In this document: positions 16,826 to 25,153 of the stretch, piece after piece
How positions within the stretch are numbered: the stretch's first letter is position 1
Layout of the letters: each line of letters opens with the position of its first letter
Assembly: GCA_020632715.1 (NCBI GenBank)
Contig: JACKFA010000003.1
Span: forward strand, 124,001 to 188,000
DNA from: Deltaproteobacteria bacterium
GTDB taxonomy: Bacteria; Myxococcota_A; UBA9042; PHBI01
DNA: 64,000 nt
Direction: 5' to 3'
Notes under the pieces: model-generated
The model's database searches: none
What the model was told of the DNA's origin: nothing
Seen by the model: the letters and a program-made list of their open reading frames with translations, nothing else
Position numbers and translations under genes: made by a program

Positions 16826-18430
16826 ATGGAGCGGCTCCCTACCCAGATCGATCCGAGATCCCCGGCCTTCAAGGACAACGCGCGCGCGATGGAGGCCCTC
16901 GTGCAGACGCTCGCCGAGCGGCAGTCGGCGGTGCGCGCCGGGCCCCCCGACGGCGTCGCGCGCCAACGCGAGCTCGGGAAGCTCCTCGCGCGCGAGCGCG
17001 TCGAGCTCCTCCTCGACCCGGACACCCCCTTCCTCGAGCTCGGCGGGCTCGCCGGCTTCGGCCTCTACGACGACCAGGCGCCCGGCGCCGGCATCGTGAC
17101 GGGCGTCGGGATGGTGTCGGGCACCGAGTGCGTCATCGTCGCGAACGACGCGAGCGTGAAGGGCGGCACCTACTTCCCGATGACGGTGAAGAAGCACCTC
17201 CGGGCGCAGGAGGTCGCGCTCGAGAACCACCTCCCGTGCCTCTACCTCGTCGACAGCGGCGGCGCCTACCTGCCGATGCAGTCCGAGGTCTTCCCGGACC
17301 GGGACCACTTCGGGCGCATCTTCTACAACCAGGCGAACCTGTCCGCGCAGAACATCCCGCAGGTCGCCGTGGTGCTCGGCTCGTGCACGGCGGGCGGCGC
17401 CTACGTGCCGGCGATGAGCGACGAGACCATCATCGTCAAGAACCAGGGGACCATCTTCCTCGGCGGGCCGCCGCTCGTGAAGGCCGCGACGGGCGAGGAG
17501 GTCTCGGCCGAGGACCTCGGCGGGGCCGACGTCCACGCCCGCCACTCGGGGGTCGCCGACCACTACGCGACCGACGACCGCGACGCCATCGCGCGCGCGC
17601 GCCGCATCATCGCGACGCTGAACCGCCGGAAGGCCGTCCAGGGCGCGCAGATCGCGAGCGAGGAGCCCATCTACGACGCCGCCGAGCTCTACGGCGTCAT
17701 CCCGCACGACCGCCGGATCCCCTACGACGTCCGCGAGGTCATCGCGCGCGTCGTCGACGGGTCGCGCTTCGACGAGTTCAAGCAGCTCTACGCGCCGACC
17801 CTCGTCACCGGCTTCGCGCACATCCACGGCTTCCCGTGCGGCATCATCGCCAACAACGGCGTGCTCTTCAGCGAGAGCGCCATGAAGGCGGCCCACTTCA
17901 TCGAGCTCTGCTGCCTCCGCCGCGTCCCGCTCGTCTTCCTCCAGAACATCACGGGCTTCATCGTCGGGCGCGAGTACGAGCGCCGCGGGATCGCGAAGGA
18001 CGGCGCCAAGATGGTGCACGCCGTCGCGACCGCGAACGTGCCGAAGATCACGATGGTCATCGGCGGCAGCTTCGGCGCCGGCAACTACGGCATGTGCGGG
18101 CGCGCCTACCAGCCGCGCTTCATGTTCTCGTGGCCGAACAGCCGCATCTCCGTGATGGGCGGCGAGCAGGCCGCCGACGTGCTCGCCACCGTGAAGGAGG
18201 ACCAGCTCGCCCGCCGCGGGAAGGGCTGGTCGCCGGAAGAGCGCGACGCCTACCGGCAGCCGATCCTCGACAAGTACGAGACCGAGGGCAGCCCCTACTA
18301 CGCCACCGCGCGCCTCTGGGACGACGGCATCATCGATCCCGCCGACACGCGCACGGTCCTCGGGCTCGCGCTCTCGGCCTCGCTGAACGCGCCCATCCCC
18401 GATTGGCGCCCGGGCGTCTTCCGGATGTGA
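16826..18430 (+). CDS. liuB: Methylcrotonyl-CoA carboxylase carboxyltransferase (beta) subunit
   Basis: Transfers CO2 from carboxybiotin to 3-methylcrotonyl-CoA, making 3-methylglutaconyl-CoA in leucine degradation. It is 534 residues, the usual MCC-beta length. Family signatures include YLVDSGGAYLPMQSEVFPD, FYNQANLSAQNIPQVAVVLG, SCTAGGAYVPAMSDE, FLGGPPLVKAATGEEVSAED and the second-half crotonase-like core GGSFGAGNYGMCGRAY. These favour MCC over propionyl-CoA carboxylase, and the neighbours liuC and liuE agree. It is the first gene of the operon. The isovaleryl-CoA dehydrogenase gene (liuA) is not in this window. Confidence 0.93.
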   Translation: MERLPTQIDPRSPAFKDNARAMEALVQTLAERQSAVRAGPPDGVARQRELGKLLARERVELLLDPDTPFLELGGLAGFGLYDDQAPGAGIVTGVGMVSGTECVIVANDASVKGGTYFPMTVKKHLRAQEVALENHLPCLYLVDSGGAYLPMQSEVFPDRDHFGRIFYNQANLSAQNIPQVAVVLGSCTAGGAYVPAMSDETIIVKNQGTIFLGGPPLVKAATGEEVSAEDLGGADVHARHSGVADHYATDDRDAIARARRIIATLNRRKAVQGAQIASEEPIYDAAELYGVIPHDRRIPYDVREVIARVVDGSRFDEFKQLYAPTLVTGFAHIHGFPCGIIANNGVLFSESAMKAAHFIELCCLRRVPLVFLQNITGFIVGREYERRGIAKDGAKMVHAVATANVPKITMVIGGSFGAGNYGMCGRAYQPRFMFSWPNSRISVMGGEQAADVLATVKEDQLARRGKGWSPEERDAYRQPILDKYETEGSPYYATARLWDDGIIDPADTRTVLGLALSASLNAPIPDWRPGVFRM

Positions 18431-18446
18431 CGCAGGAGACCGCACC

Positions 18447-19256
18447 ATGACCGCGCCACTGCTCGCCGACCGTCACCGCGGCGTGCTCCGCCTCACGCTG
18501 AACCGCCCCGACGTGCGGAACGCCTTCAACGGCGACCTCATCGAGGCCCTCGTGGCCGCGCTCGAGGAGGCGCGCGCCGACGACGCCGTGCGCGTCATCG
18601 TGCTCGGCGGGGCCGGGGCCTCCTTCTGCGCCGGCGCCGACCTCGCCTGGATGAAGTCCCTCGCCGCGCGCGGCGCGGCCCAGAACGGCGAGGACGCGCG
18701 CCACATGGCGGGGCTCTTCGGGCTCGTCGAGGGGCACGACAAGCCCGTCATCGGGCGGATCCACGGGGCCGCGATCGGCGGCGGCGTCGGGCTCGTCGCG
18801 GCGTGCGACATCCCGATCGCCGAGGCGGGGACGAAGTTCGCGTTCACCGAGGTGCGCCTCGGCATGGCGCCCGCGGTGATCTCGCCGTTCGTGGTGCGGC
18901 GCATCGGCGTCGGCGCCGCGCGGCAGCTCTTCGTCACGGGCGAGCGCTTCGACGCCGTCGAGGCGCACCGCATCGGGCTCGTCAACAAGGTGGCGCACGG
19001 CGAGGCCGCGCTGGACTCGGCCGTCGACGAGGTCGCGAGCCAGATCGCGAAGGGCGGCCCGCGCGCGGTCGTCGCGTGCAAGCGCCTCGCGCGGACGGTG
19101 CTCGGCATGGCGCCGGCGGAGGCGACCTCGCACACCGCTGCGCTCATCGCGGAGCTGCGCGCGAGCGCCGAGGGGCAGGAGGGGATGCGCGCTTTCCTGA
19201 CGCGCGACGACCCCGCGTGGGTGAAGGCGCTCGACGCCGACGGGGAGGGCACCTGA
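18447..19256 (+). CDS. liuC: Methylglutaconyl-CoA hydratase (enoyl-CoA hydratase family)
   Basis: 269-residue crotonase-fold enzyme. The oxyanion-hole segments are GASFCAGADLAWMKSLA (about 51-67) and HGAAIGGGVGLVAACDIPIA (about 94-113), followed by FAFTEVRLGMAPAVISPFV, which carries the catalytic Glu region. In this operon it most likely hydrates 3-methylglutaconyl-CoA to HMG-CoA. It begins 16 bases after liuB with GGAG upstream, and liuD starts 2 bases after its stop. Family alone would also fit other enoyl-CoA hydratases; the context decides. Confidence 0.88.
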   Translation: MTAPLLADRHRGVLRLTLNRPDVRNAFNGDLIEALVAALEEARADDAVRVIVLGGAGASFCAGADLAWMKSLAARGAAQNGEDARHMAGLFGLVEGHDKPVIGRIHGAAIGGGVGLVAACDIPIAEAGTKFAFTEVRLGMAPAVISPFVVRRIGVGAARQLFVTGERFDAVEAHRIGLVNKVAHGEAALDSAVDEVASQIAKGGPRAVVACKRLARTVLGMAPAEATSHTAALIAELRASAEGQEGMRAFLTRDDPAWVKALDADGEGT

Positions 19257-19258
19257 GC

Positions 19259-20770
19259 ATGCGGCAGGTCCTCATCGCGAACCGCGGCGAGATCGCCGTG
19301 CGCGTGGCGCGCGCCTGCAAGGCCGCCGGCCTCCGCACGACCGCCGTCTACTCCGAGGCCGACCGGACGGCCCTCCACGTGCGCGTCGCCGACGACGCCG
19401 TCTGCGTCGGGCCGCCGCCCGCGCGCGAGAGCTACCTCGACATCGAGAAGGTGCTCGCCGCGGCGAAGGCGACGGGCGCCGACGCGATCCATCCCGGCTA
19501 CGGCTTCCTGAGCGAGAACGCGGAGTTCGCCGAGGCGGTGGCGCGCGCCGGGCTCACGTGGATAGGCCCCCCGCCGGCGGCCATCACGGCGATGGGCTCG
19601 AAGATCGGGGCCCGCGAGAAGATGGTCGCGGCGGGCGTGCCCGTGGTGCCGGGCGAGCACACGGCGGGGCAGGACCCGGCCGCGCTCCGGGCGGCCGCCG
19701 AGCGCGTCGGCTACCCGCTCCTCGTGAAGGCGTCGGCGGGCGGTGGCGGCAAGGGGATGCGCGCCGTGCACACGCCGGCCGAGCTCGGCCCGGCCATCGA
19801 GGCCGCGCAGCGCGAGGCGAAGGCGGCGTTCGGCGACGCCTCGGTCTACCTCGAGCGGCTGCTCGAGAACCCGCGCCACATCGAGATCCAGGTGTTCGGC
19901 GACGCCCACGGGCAGGTCGTCCACCTCGGCGAGCGCGAGTGCAGCATCCAGCGGCGCCACCAGAAGGTCGTCGAGGAGGCGCCGTCGGTCGCGCTCGACC
20001 CGGCGCTGCGCGCGCGCATGGGCGAGGCCGCGATCGCCGCGGCGCGGGCCGTGGACTACGTCGGCGCCGGCACGATCGAGCTCATGCTCGACGATCGCAC
20101 CGGCGACTTCTACTTCCTCGAGATGAACACGCGCCTCCAGGTCGAGCACCCGGTGACGGAGCTCGCCTACGGCGTCGACCTCGTCGACGCGCAGCTCCGC
20201 GTCGCGCAGGGGCAGAAGCTCCCGTGGCCGCAGGAGCGCCTCGTCCCGCGCGGCTGGGCCATCGAGGTGCGCCTCTACGCCGAGGACCCCGCGAAGGGCT
20301 TCCTGCCGTCGACGGGCGCGCTCCGGCGCTTCCGCCCGCCGGTGGGCCCCGGGATCCGCCTCGACTCGGGCTACGTCGAGGGCGACGAGGTGCCGGTGCA
20401 CTACGACCCCATGCTCGCCAAGCTCATCGCCTGGGGCGAGGATCGCGAGCACGCGCGGGGGCGGCTGGCAGCGGCCCTCGACGCCTGGGAGATCCACGGC
20501 GTGACGACCAACCTCCCGTTCCTGGCCGCCGTCGTCCGGCACCCGGCGTTCGCGTCGGGGGCGCTCTCGACGGGGTTCATCGGCGAGCACTTCCCGGACG
20601 GGCTCGCGGCGCCGGAGCCGAGCCGCGAGGCGCTCATCGCGCTCGCGCTGGCCGACGCGCTCGGCGTCGGGAAGGCGGGCGCCGGCGGTGGCGGCGGGGC
20701 GGCCGGGCCGGACCCGGCGGCGCCGTGGCACGCGGTGGGCGCCTGGCGCGGCGCGGGAGGCCCCCGATGA
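19259..20770 (+). CDS. liuD: Biotin carboxylase subunit (methylcrotonyl-CoA carboxylase alpha, carrier-less)
   Basis: 503 residues of biotin carboxylase: the N-terminal domain LIANRGEIAVRVARACKAAG, the ATP-grasp Gly loop KASAGGGGKGMRAVH, GERECSIQRRHQKVVEEAPS, the active-site EMNTRLQVEHPVTE and YAEDPAKGFLPSTG. It uses ATP and bicarbonate to carboxylate biotin. Canonical MCC alpha subunits are about 650-700 residues, ending in a biotinyl domain. Here the protein stops after the BC domain plus a Gly/Ala-rich tail, and the carrier domain is the next gene, overlapping by ATGA. The ATG at 19259 gives the expected MRQVLIANRGEIA start. Confidence 0.92.
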   Translation: MRQVLIANRGEIAVRVARACKAAGLRTTAVYSEADRTALHVRVADDAVCVGPPPARESYLDIEKVLAAAKATGADAIHPGYGFLSENAEFAEAVARAGLTWIGPPPAAITAMGSKIGAREKMVAAGVPVVPGEHTAGQDPAALRAAAERVGYPLLVKASAGGGGKGMRAVHTPAELGPAIEAAQREAKAAFGDASVYLERLLENPRHIEIQVFGDAHGQVVHLGERECSIQRRHQKVVEEAPSVALDPALRARMGEAAIAAARAVDYVGAGTIELMLDDRTGDFYFLEMNTRLQVEHPVTELAYGVDLVDAQLRVAQGQKLPWPQERLVPRGWAIEVRLYAEDPAKGFLPSTGALRRFRPPVGPGIRLDSGYVEGDEVPVHYDPMLAKLIAWGEDREHARGRLAAALDAWEIHGVTTNLPFLAAVVRHPAFASGALSTGFIGEHFPDGLAAPEPSREALIALALADALGVGKAGAGGGGGAAGPDPAAPWHAVGAWRGAGGPR

Positions 20771-21279
20771 GCCGCCACGTGCAGGTCGGCGACGAGGTCG
20801 TCGCGCTCTCGGCGCGCCGGGGCGCGAGCCCCGAGCGCTTCACCGTGCGCCTCGGCGAGGGCGACTCGGAGTCCGTCATTGTGCACCGCACACCTGACGG
20901 GAGCCTGATGATCACGGAGTCGTCGGGTCGTTCATATTGCGCTGCAATAAGCCTCGAGGGGACCACGGCGTGGGTCAGCGTCGGCGGGGTGACCCACCGG
21001 CTCGCGGAGGCGCAGCTCGGGGGGCGCGGCGGCGGCCACGCCGACCACGGGCTCGAGGCGCCGATGCCGGGCAAGGTGCTGCGCGTGCTCGTGGCGCCGG
21101 GCGACGCGGTCGAGCGCGGGCAGACGCTCCTCATCGTCGAGGCGATGAAGATGGAGCACGCGATCAAGTCGCCGCGCGACGGGCGCGTCGAGGACGTCCG
21201 CTTCGCCGAGGGGGATCTCGTGAGCCCGGGCGAGGCGCTCATCACGCTCGCGCCGGACGACGGGGAGGACGCGGCATGA
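20767..21279 (+). CDS. Biotin carboxyl carrier protein for the split carboxylase
   Basis: 170 residues. The C-terminal biotinyl domain starts near residue 97 (EAPMPGKVLRVLVAPGD) and has the biotinylation motif EAMKMEH with Lys128. The N-terminal 90 residues look like the BT-type linker that joins carrier and carboxylase in MCC/PCC alpha chains, so the pair 19259-21279 equals one alpha subunit broken into two polypeptides. It overlaps both neighbours by ATGA, favouring coupled translation and 1:1 stoichiometry. Confidence 0.88.
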   Translation: MSRHVQVGDEVVALSARRGASPERFTVRLGEGDSESVIVHRTPDGSLMITESSGRSYCAAISLEGTTAWVSVGGVTHRLAEAQLGGRGGGHADHGLEAPMPGKVLRVLVAPGDAVERGQTLLIVEAMKMEHAIKSPRDGRVEDVRFAEGDLVSPGEALITLAPDDGEDAA

Positions 21280-22208
21280 CCACGCAGAAGCGGAGCCCCG
21301 TGCAGCTCACGGAGGTCGGCCCGCGCGACGGGCTCCAGTCCGACGGGGCGCGCGTCTCGACGGCCGTGAAGATCGCGTACATCGAGTCGCTCGTGGAGGC
21401 CGGCGTCCGCCAGATCGAGTGCACGAGCTTCGTGCACCCGAAGTGGGTGCCGGCGATGGCCGACGCGGAGGCCGTGTTCGCGGGGCTGCGAAAGAAGGAG
21501 GGCGTGCGCTACCTCGCCCTCGTGCCGAACCTGCGCGGCTACGACCGCGCGCGCGCCGCGGGGTGCGACGCCATCGCGCTCTTCACGGCGGCGAGCGAGG
21601 CCTTCGCGAAGAAGAACATCAACATGACCATCGACGAGAGCCTCGCGACCTTCGCGGAGGTCGCCGAGCGCGCGCACGCCGACGGCGTCGCGGTGCGCGG
21701 CTACGTCTCGACGGTCATCGCCTGCCCGTACAGCGGGCGCGTCGAGCCCGAGGCCGTGCTGACCGTGGTGCAGCGCCTGCTCGCGATGGGCTGCTACGAG
21801 GTGAGCCTCGGCGACACGATCGGCGTCGGGACCCCGGCGGACGTGCGGAAGCTCCTCCGCACGCTGCTCGCGGAGATCGGCTCCGACAAGCTCGTGATGC
21901 ACTTCCACGACACGTTCGGCATGGGCGTCGTGAACGTCGCGCAGAGCCTGTCGCTCGGGATCCGCAAGTTCGACGCGAGCGCGGGCGGGCTCGGCGGGTG
22001 CCCGTACGCGAAGAGCGCCACGGGCAACGTCCCGACGGAGGACGTGCTCTACCTGCTCGACAGCCTCGGGTACTCGACCGGGATCTCGCTCGACGGCATC
22101 GTGAAGGCCGGCGTCGGGCTCGCCGAGCACCTCTCGCACCCGCTCCCGAGCCGGGTGCACGAGGCGGTGGTCGCGGGGCGCGTGCGGATCCAGCACGGCG
22201 ACGAGTGA
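21276..22208 (+). CDS. liuE: Hydroxymethylglutaryl-CoA lyase
   Basis: 310 residues of the DRE-TIM metallolyase family. It cleaves HMG-CoA to acetoacetate and acetyl-CoA, the last step of leucine catabolism. Seen are VGPRDGLQS (DRE-type metal site), ECTSFVHPKWVPAM, the HFHDTFGMG metal-binding histidines and GLGGCPYAKSATGN, containing the catalytic Cys of HMG-CoA lyases. The last motif separates it from isopropylmalate and homocitrate synthases. Its start overlaps the carrier gene (ATGA). Confidence 0.93.
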   Translation: MTTQKRSPVQLTEVGPRDGLQSDGARVSTAVKIAYIESLVEAGVRQIECTSFVHPKWVPAMADAEAVFAGLRKKEGVRYLALVPNLRGYDRARAAGCDAIALFTAASEAFAKKNINMTIDESLATFAEVAERAHADGVAVRGYVSTVIACPYSGRVEPEAVLTVVQRLLAMGCYEVSLGDTIGVGTPADVRKLLRTLLAEIGSDKLVMHFHDTFGMGVVNVAQSLSLGIRKFDASAGGLGGCPYAKSATGNVPTEDVLYLLDSLGYSTGISLDGIVKAGVGLAEHLSHPLPSRVHEAVVAGRVRIQHGDE

Positions 22209-22218
22209 GGCGCGGCCG

Positions 22219-22716
22219 ATGCTCTCGAGCGACGGGCTCACGCGGACGCAGTTCCTGCCGCTCTGGCGGGACGCGATGTGGCACGCGCCGCTCGCCGAGC
22301 GGGCGCGCCTCGTGCTCGAGCTCGGCCGGCTGACGGTGCGCGAGGAGGGGAGGGCGGCGCCGCTCCTCATCGCGGTCTCGGAGCAGCGCGACCCGCCGCT
22401 CGTCGTGATGCCGCTCGCGGAGGTGCCGCGCCCGGCGGAGGCGCGGCTCCGGGCGGCGATCCAGGAGAAGCTCGCGCGCCTCGGGGCGAGCGAGGTCTAC
22501 GTGCTCGTGACGAGCTTCGGCGGGCAGCGCGACGGCGTCCCCGCCTACCTCCTCGGCGCGTGGGGCGAGGCCGCCGACGGCGACGCGGTCGCGTGGTTCA
22601 TGCCGTTCCGCTTCGGGCCCGAGGGGCTCGAGGAGGCGACGCCGATGGTCGCGCCGGACGCGCGCCAGACGGTGCTCGCGCGGGAGCTCGGCGGGCTCCT
22701 CGTCCCGCGGCACTGA
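22219..22716 (+). CDS. Conserved-looking hypothetical protein, last gene of liu operon
   Basis: 165 residues, soluble, mixed alpha/beta, with no signal peptide or known motif. It starts 10 bases after liuE with GAGG upstream, so it is probably co-transcribed. It ends 3 bases before the convergent malic enzyme gene. Function unknown; the position suggests an accessory role in the pathway, which is inference only. Confidence 0.6.
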   Translation: MLSSDGLTRTQFLPLWRDAMWHAPLAERARLVLELGRLTVREEGRAAPLLIAVSEQRDPPLVVMPLAEVPRPAEARLRAAIQEKLARLGASEVYVLVTSFGGQRDGVPAYLLGAWGEAADGDAVAWFMPFRFGPEGLEEATPMVAPDARQTVLARELGGLLVPRH

Positions 22717-22719
22717 CGG

Positions 22720-24021
22720 TCAGGGCGCCTGCGCGGCGGCCGCGGACACGGCGGCGGCGACGCGCTCGTGCACGACGAGCTCGAGCGGGCTCGGGACGAG
22801 GGCGTCGCCCGTCGCGAGCTCGTGGATGGCCTTCGCGGCGGCGATGAGCATGGCGTCGGTGATGCGAGTGGCGCCCGCCTCGAGCGCGCCGCGGAAGATC
22901 CCGGGGTAGCCGAGGAGGTTGTTCACGACCTTGCCGTCGGTGGCGTAGCGCGCGCCGGCCTGGATGGCGACGTCGGGCTCGATCTCGGGCTCGGGGTTCG
23001 AGAGCGCGAGGATGATCTGCCCTTCGCGCACCATCTCGGGCTTGATGAGCCCCTTCACGCCGGTGGTCGCGACCACGACGTCGCACTCGGCCATGACGCG
23101 CGCGAGGTCGGCCGCCTCGCCGCCGAGGGCCTCGACGCGCTCGAGGGCGCTCGGGTTCCGGTCGGCGCCGAGGACGCGGCGAACGCCGTATTTCACGAGC
23201 AGATCGCAGATCCCGAGGCCGGCCGCGCCGAGCCCGATCTGGCCGACGACGCTGCCCTGGAGGTCGACGCCGGAGCGCTGCGCCGCGCCGAGGAGGGCCG
23301 CGAGGACGACGACGGCGGTGCCGTGCTGGTCGTCGTGCATGACGGGGATCGGCAGGCGCTCGACGAGGGCGCGCTCGATCTCGAAGCACTCGGGGGCGCG
23401 GATGTCCTCGAGGTGGATGGCGCCGAAGGAGGGGGCGATGGCGGTGACGACGTCGATGACCTTCTGCGGATCGGTCTCGTCGATGAGGATCGGCACCCCG
23501 GAGAGGCCGGCGAGCTCGGCCATGAGGGCGGCTTTGCCCTCCATGACGGGGAGGCCGGCGAGGGGGCCGATGTGGCCGAGGCCGAGGATGGCGGTGCCGT
23601 TGGTGACGACGGCGACGGCGCGGGAGATCCAGGTGAGCTCGCGGGCGCGCTCGGGATCGGCCTGGATGGCGAGGCAGACGCGCGCGACGCCCGGCGTGTA
23701 GACGTCGCGGAGGCGCTCGACGGTCTTGATGGGCTGCCGCGAGCGGATCTCGATCTTGCCGCCGCGGTGCTCGACGAAGACGCGGTCGGAGCGGCCGAGG
23801 ACGGCGGCGTTCGGGAGCTCGGCGAGCTGGGCGAGGACGCGGTCGACGCGCTCGGACTCGTCGGTCTCGAGGGTGATCTCCCAGGTGGTCCAGAGGTGGT
23901 CGCGGGTGACGGCGTGGAGGCCCTCGACGACGAGGCCGGCGGCGGCGATGACGTCGAGCACGCGGGCGAGGCTCCCGGGGCGGTGGGCGGAGCGGACACG
24001 GATGATCTCGGGGATCTTCAT
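22720..24021 (-). CDS. NAD(P)-dependent malic enzyme with N-terminal ACT domain
   Basis: Decarboxylates malate to pyruvate. The 433 residues comprise an ACT-like regulatory domain (about 1-75, VRSAHRPGSLARVLDVIAAA) followed by the malic enzyme fold. Visible are YTPGVARVC, TNGTAILGLGHIGPLAGLPV, the catalytic lysine region MEGKAALM, FGAIHLEDIRAPECFEIE, MHDDQHGTA and the nucleotide site GQIGLGAAGLGICDLL. ALSNPEPEIEPDVA and GKVVNNLLGYPGIFRGA complete it. The ACT domain implies allosteric control by a small ligand. ATG at 24021 was chosen because MKIPEIIRV begins the ACT fold; the ribosome site is weak. Confidence 0.9.
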   Translation of the reverse strand: MKIPEIIRVRSAHRPGSLARVLDVIAAAGLVVEGLHAVTRDHLWTTWEITLETDESERVDRVLAQLAELPNAAVLGRSDRVFVEHRGGKIEIRSRQPIKTVERLRDVYTPGVARVCLAIQADPERARELTWISRAVAVVTNGTAILGLGHIGPLAGLPVMEGKAALMAELAGLSGVPILIDETDPQKVIDVVTAIAPSFGAIHLEDIRAPECFEIERALVERLPIPVMHDDQHGTAVVVLAALLGAAQRSGVDLQGSVVGQIGLGAAGLGICDLLVKYGVRRVLGADRNPSALERVEALGGEAADLARVMAECDVVVATTGVKGLIKPEMVREGQIILALSNPEPEIEPDVAIQAGARYATDGKVVNNLLGYPGIFRGALEAGATRITDAMLIAAAKAIHELATGDALVPSPLELVVHERVAAAVSAAAAQAP

Positions 24022-24122
24022 AGGAGCACGTCCCTTGCGTCGTTCTCTCGGGCGTGGAGTCTCGCTCCGCGCGGGGGGCGGGGTCAAAAAGGTCGCGCGC
24101 TCGCGGCGGGCTTGGGGGCGTC

Positions 24123-24152
24123 TTGCGGAGATGGGGTGGGGCGGTGTTTGAT
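24123..24152 (+). promoter_or_regulatory. Candidate promoter for the gene at 24206
   Basis: TTGCGG and TTTGAT separated by 18 bases in the divergent spacer next to the malic enzyme gene. It would leave a leader of roughly 45 bases. Low information content in GC-rich DNA. Confidence 0.25.
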
Positions 24153-24205
24153 GGGGGCACCGCGACGCGAGCGACCGAGACCGAGACCGACCGCCGAGGT
24201 GCGAG

Positions 24206-25084
24206 ATGGCCGACGACGACAACGCCCCCGAGGGACCGACCCGCCCTGCCGAGATCCACTTCCTGCGGGTGAAGAACCCGGGGAAGGCGCTGACGCTGGT
24301 GTGGGACGCGGCGAAGGACGCGGCGGGCTACATCGTGTACGCGACGGAGAACCGCTTCCCGCCGAACATGGCGGGGCCGCTCTTCGAGGGGAAGATGCGG
24401 CAGTTCGTGGACGAGCAGCGCTTCGACCGCGGGATCACGGAGTTCCGGGCGGCGCGGGCGGAGTCGTACTACGGCGTCATCTGGTACGACGAGGACGACA
24501 ACTACCACCTGGTGACGAGCCTCAGGGAGCCGGAGGGGGCGACCGAGGTGCTCGTGGACATCTCGGCCTACGCCTTCACGCAGGCGCGGACCTATCTGCG
24601 CGTGAAGTACGTGCCGGGCGTGGTGGCGATGCGCGACAAGCAGGTCGACATCTACGTGCGCGACGTGGAGCCGAACAAGGCGGCGCTGAACCGGATGGCC
24701 GAGGGGGAGATGAACCCGGACTTCGTGCTGCCGGCGCGGGGTGACGGCTTCATCGACACGGTGACCGAGCAGGAGTGGCGCAAGTACTACGTGGCGGTCG
24801 CGGTGGGGCGCGACGGGGGCAGGCGCCCGCTCAGCCTCGAAGCCGGCGCCTACCAGCGCCTCGAGGAGCCGCAGTACCTCGAGCAGGGCGGGAAGCGGAA
24901 GAACGACGCCCTGATGGAGCAGGTGCGAGACCAGATCGAGGTCGAGCTCCAGCGCCGCTCCGTCACCGAGGAAGACGTCCGCCGCATGCTCCACCGAGCC
25001 GACGACCTCTCCCCCTTCAACCCCATGGTCGACCGCCTGAAGCAGAAGGCCAAAGAGAAGTTCGGCCCGAGGTTCAACCTCTAG
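24206..25084 (+). CDS. Uncharacterised cytoplasmic protein with FnIII-like segment
   Basis: 292 residues, no signal peptide or membrane segment. Residues about 18-110 (VKNPGKALTLVWDAAKDAAG, then GYIVYATENRF) have the look of a fibronectin type III-like beta sandwich. The C-terminal 80 residues are charged and helical (EEDVRRMLHRADDLSPFNPM). ATG at 24206 has GAGG about seven bases upstream. It ends just before the HNH islet. I do not recognise the family. Confidence 0.65.
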   Translation: MADDDNAPEGPTRPAEIHFLRVKNPGKALTLVWDAAKDAAGYIVYATENRFPPNMAGPLFEGKMRQFVDEQRFDRGITEFRAARAESYYGVIWYDEDDNYHLVTSLREPEGATEVLVDISAYAFTQARTYLRVKYVPGVVAMRDKQVDIYVRDVEPNKAALNRMAEGEMNPDFVLPARGDGFIDTVTEQEWRKYYVAVAVGRDGGRRPLSLEAGAYQRLEEPQYLEQGGKRKNDALMEQVRDQIEVELQRRSVTEEDVRRMLHRADDLSPFNPMVDRLKQKAKEKFGPRFNL

Positions 25085-25153
25085 CGAGCGCGGGTCCAAG
25101 GGGCGGTGACCGAGTCGATCGCGGCCGCGAGATATGGTGACCAAACGGTCTCC

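Noticed and set aside
18473..20731. A 752-codon minus-strand frame
   Set aside because: It is antisense to liuC and the biotin carboxylase, both unmistakable by motif.
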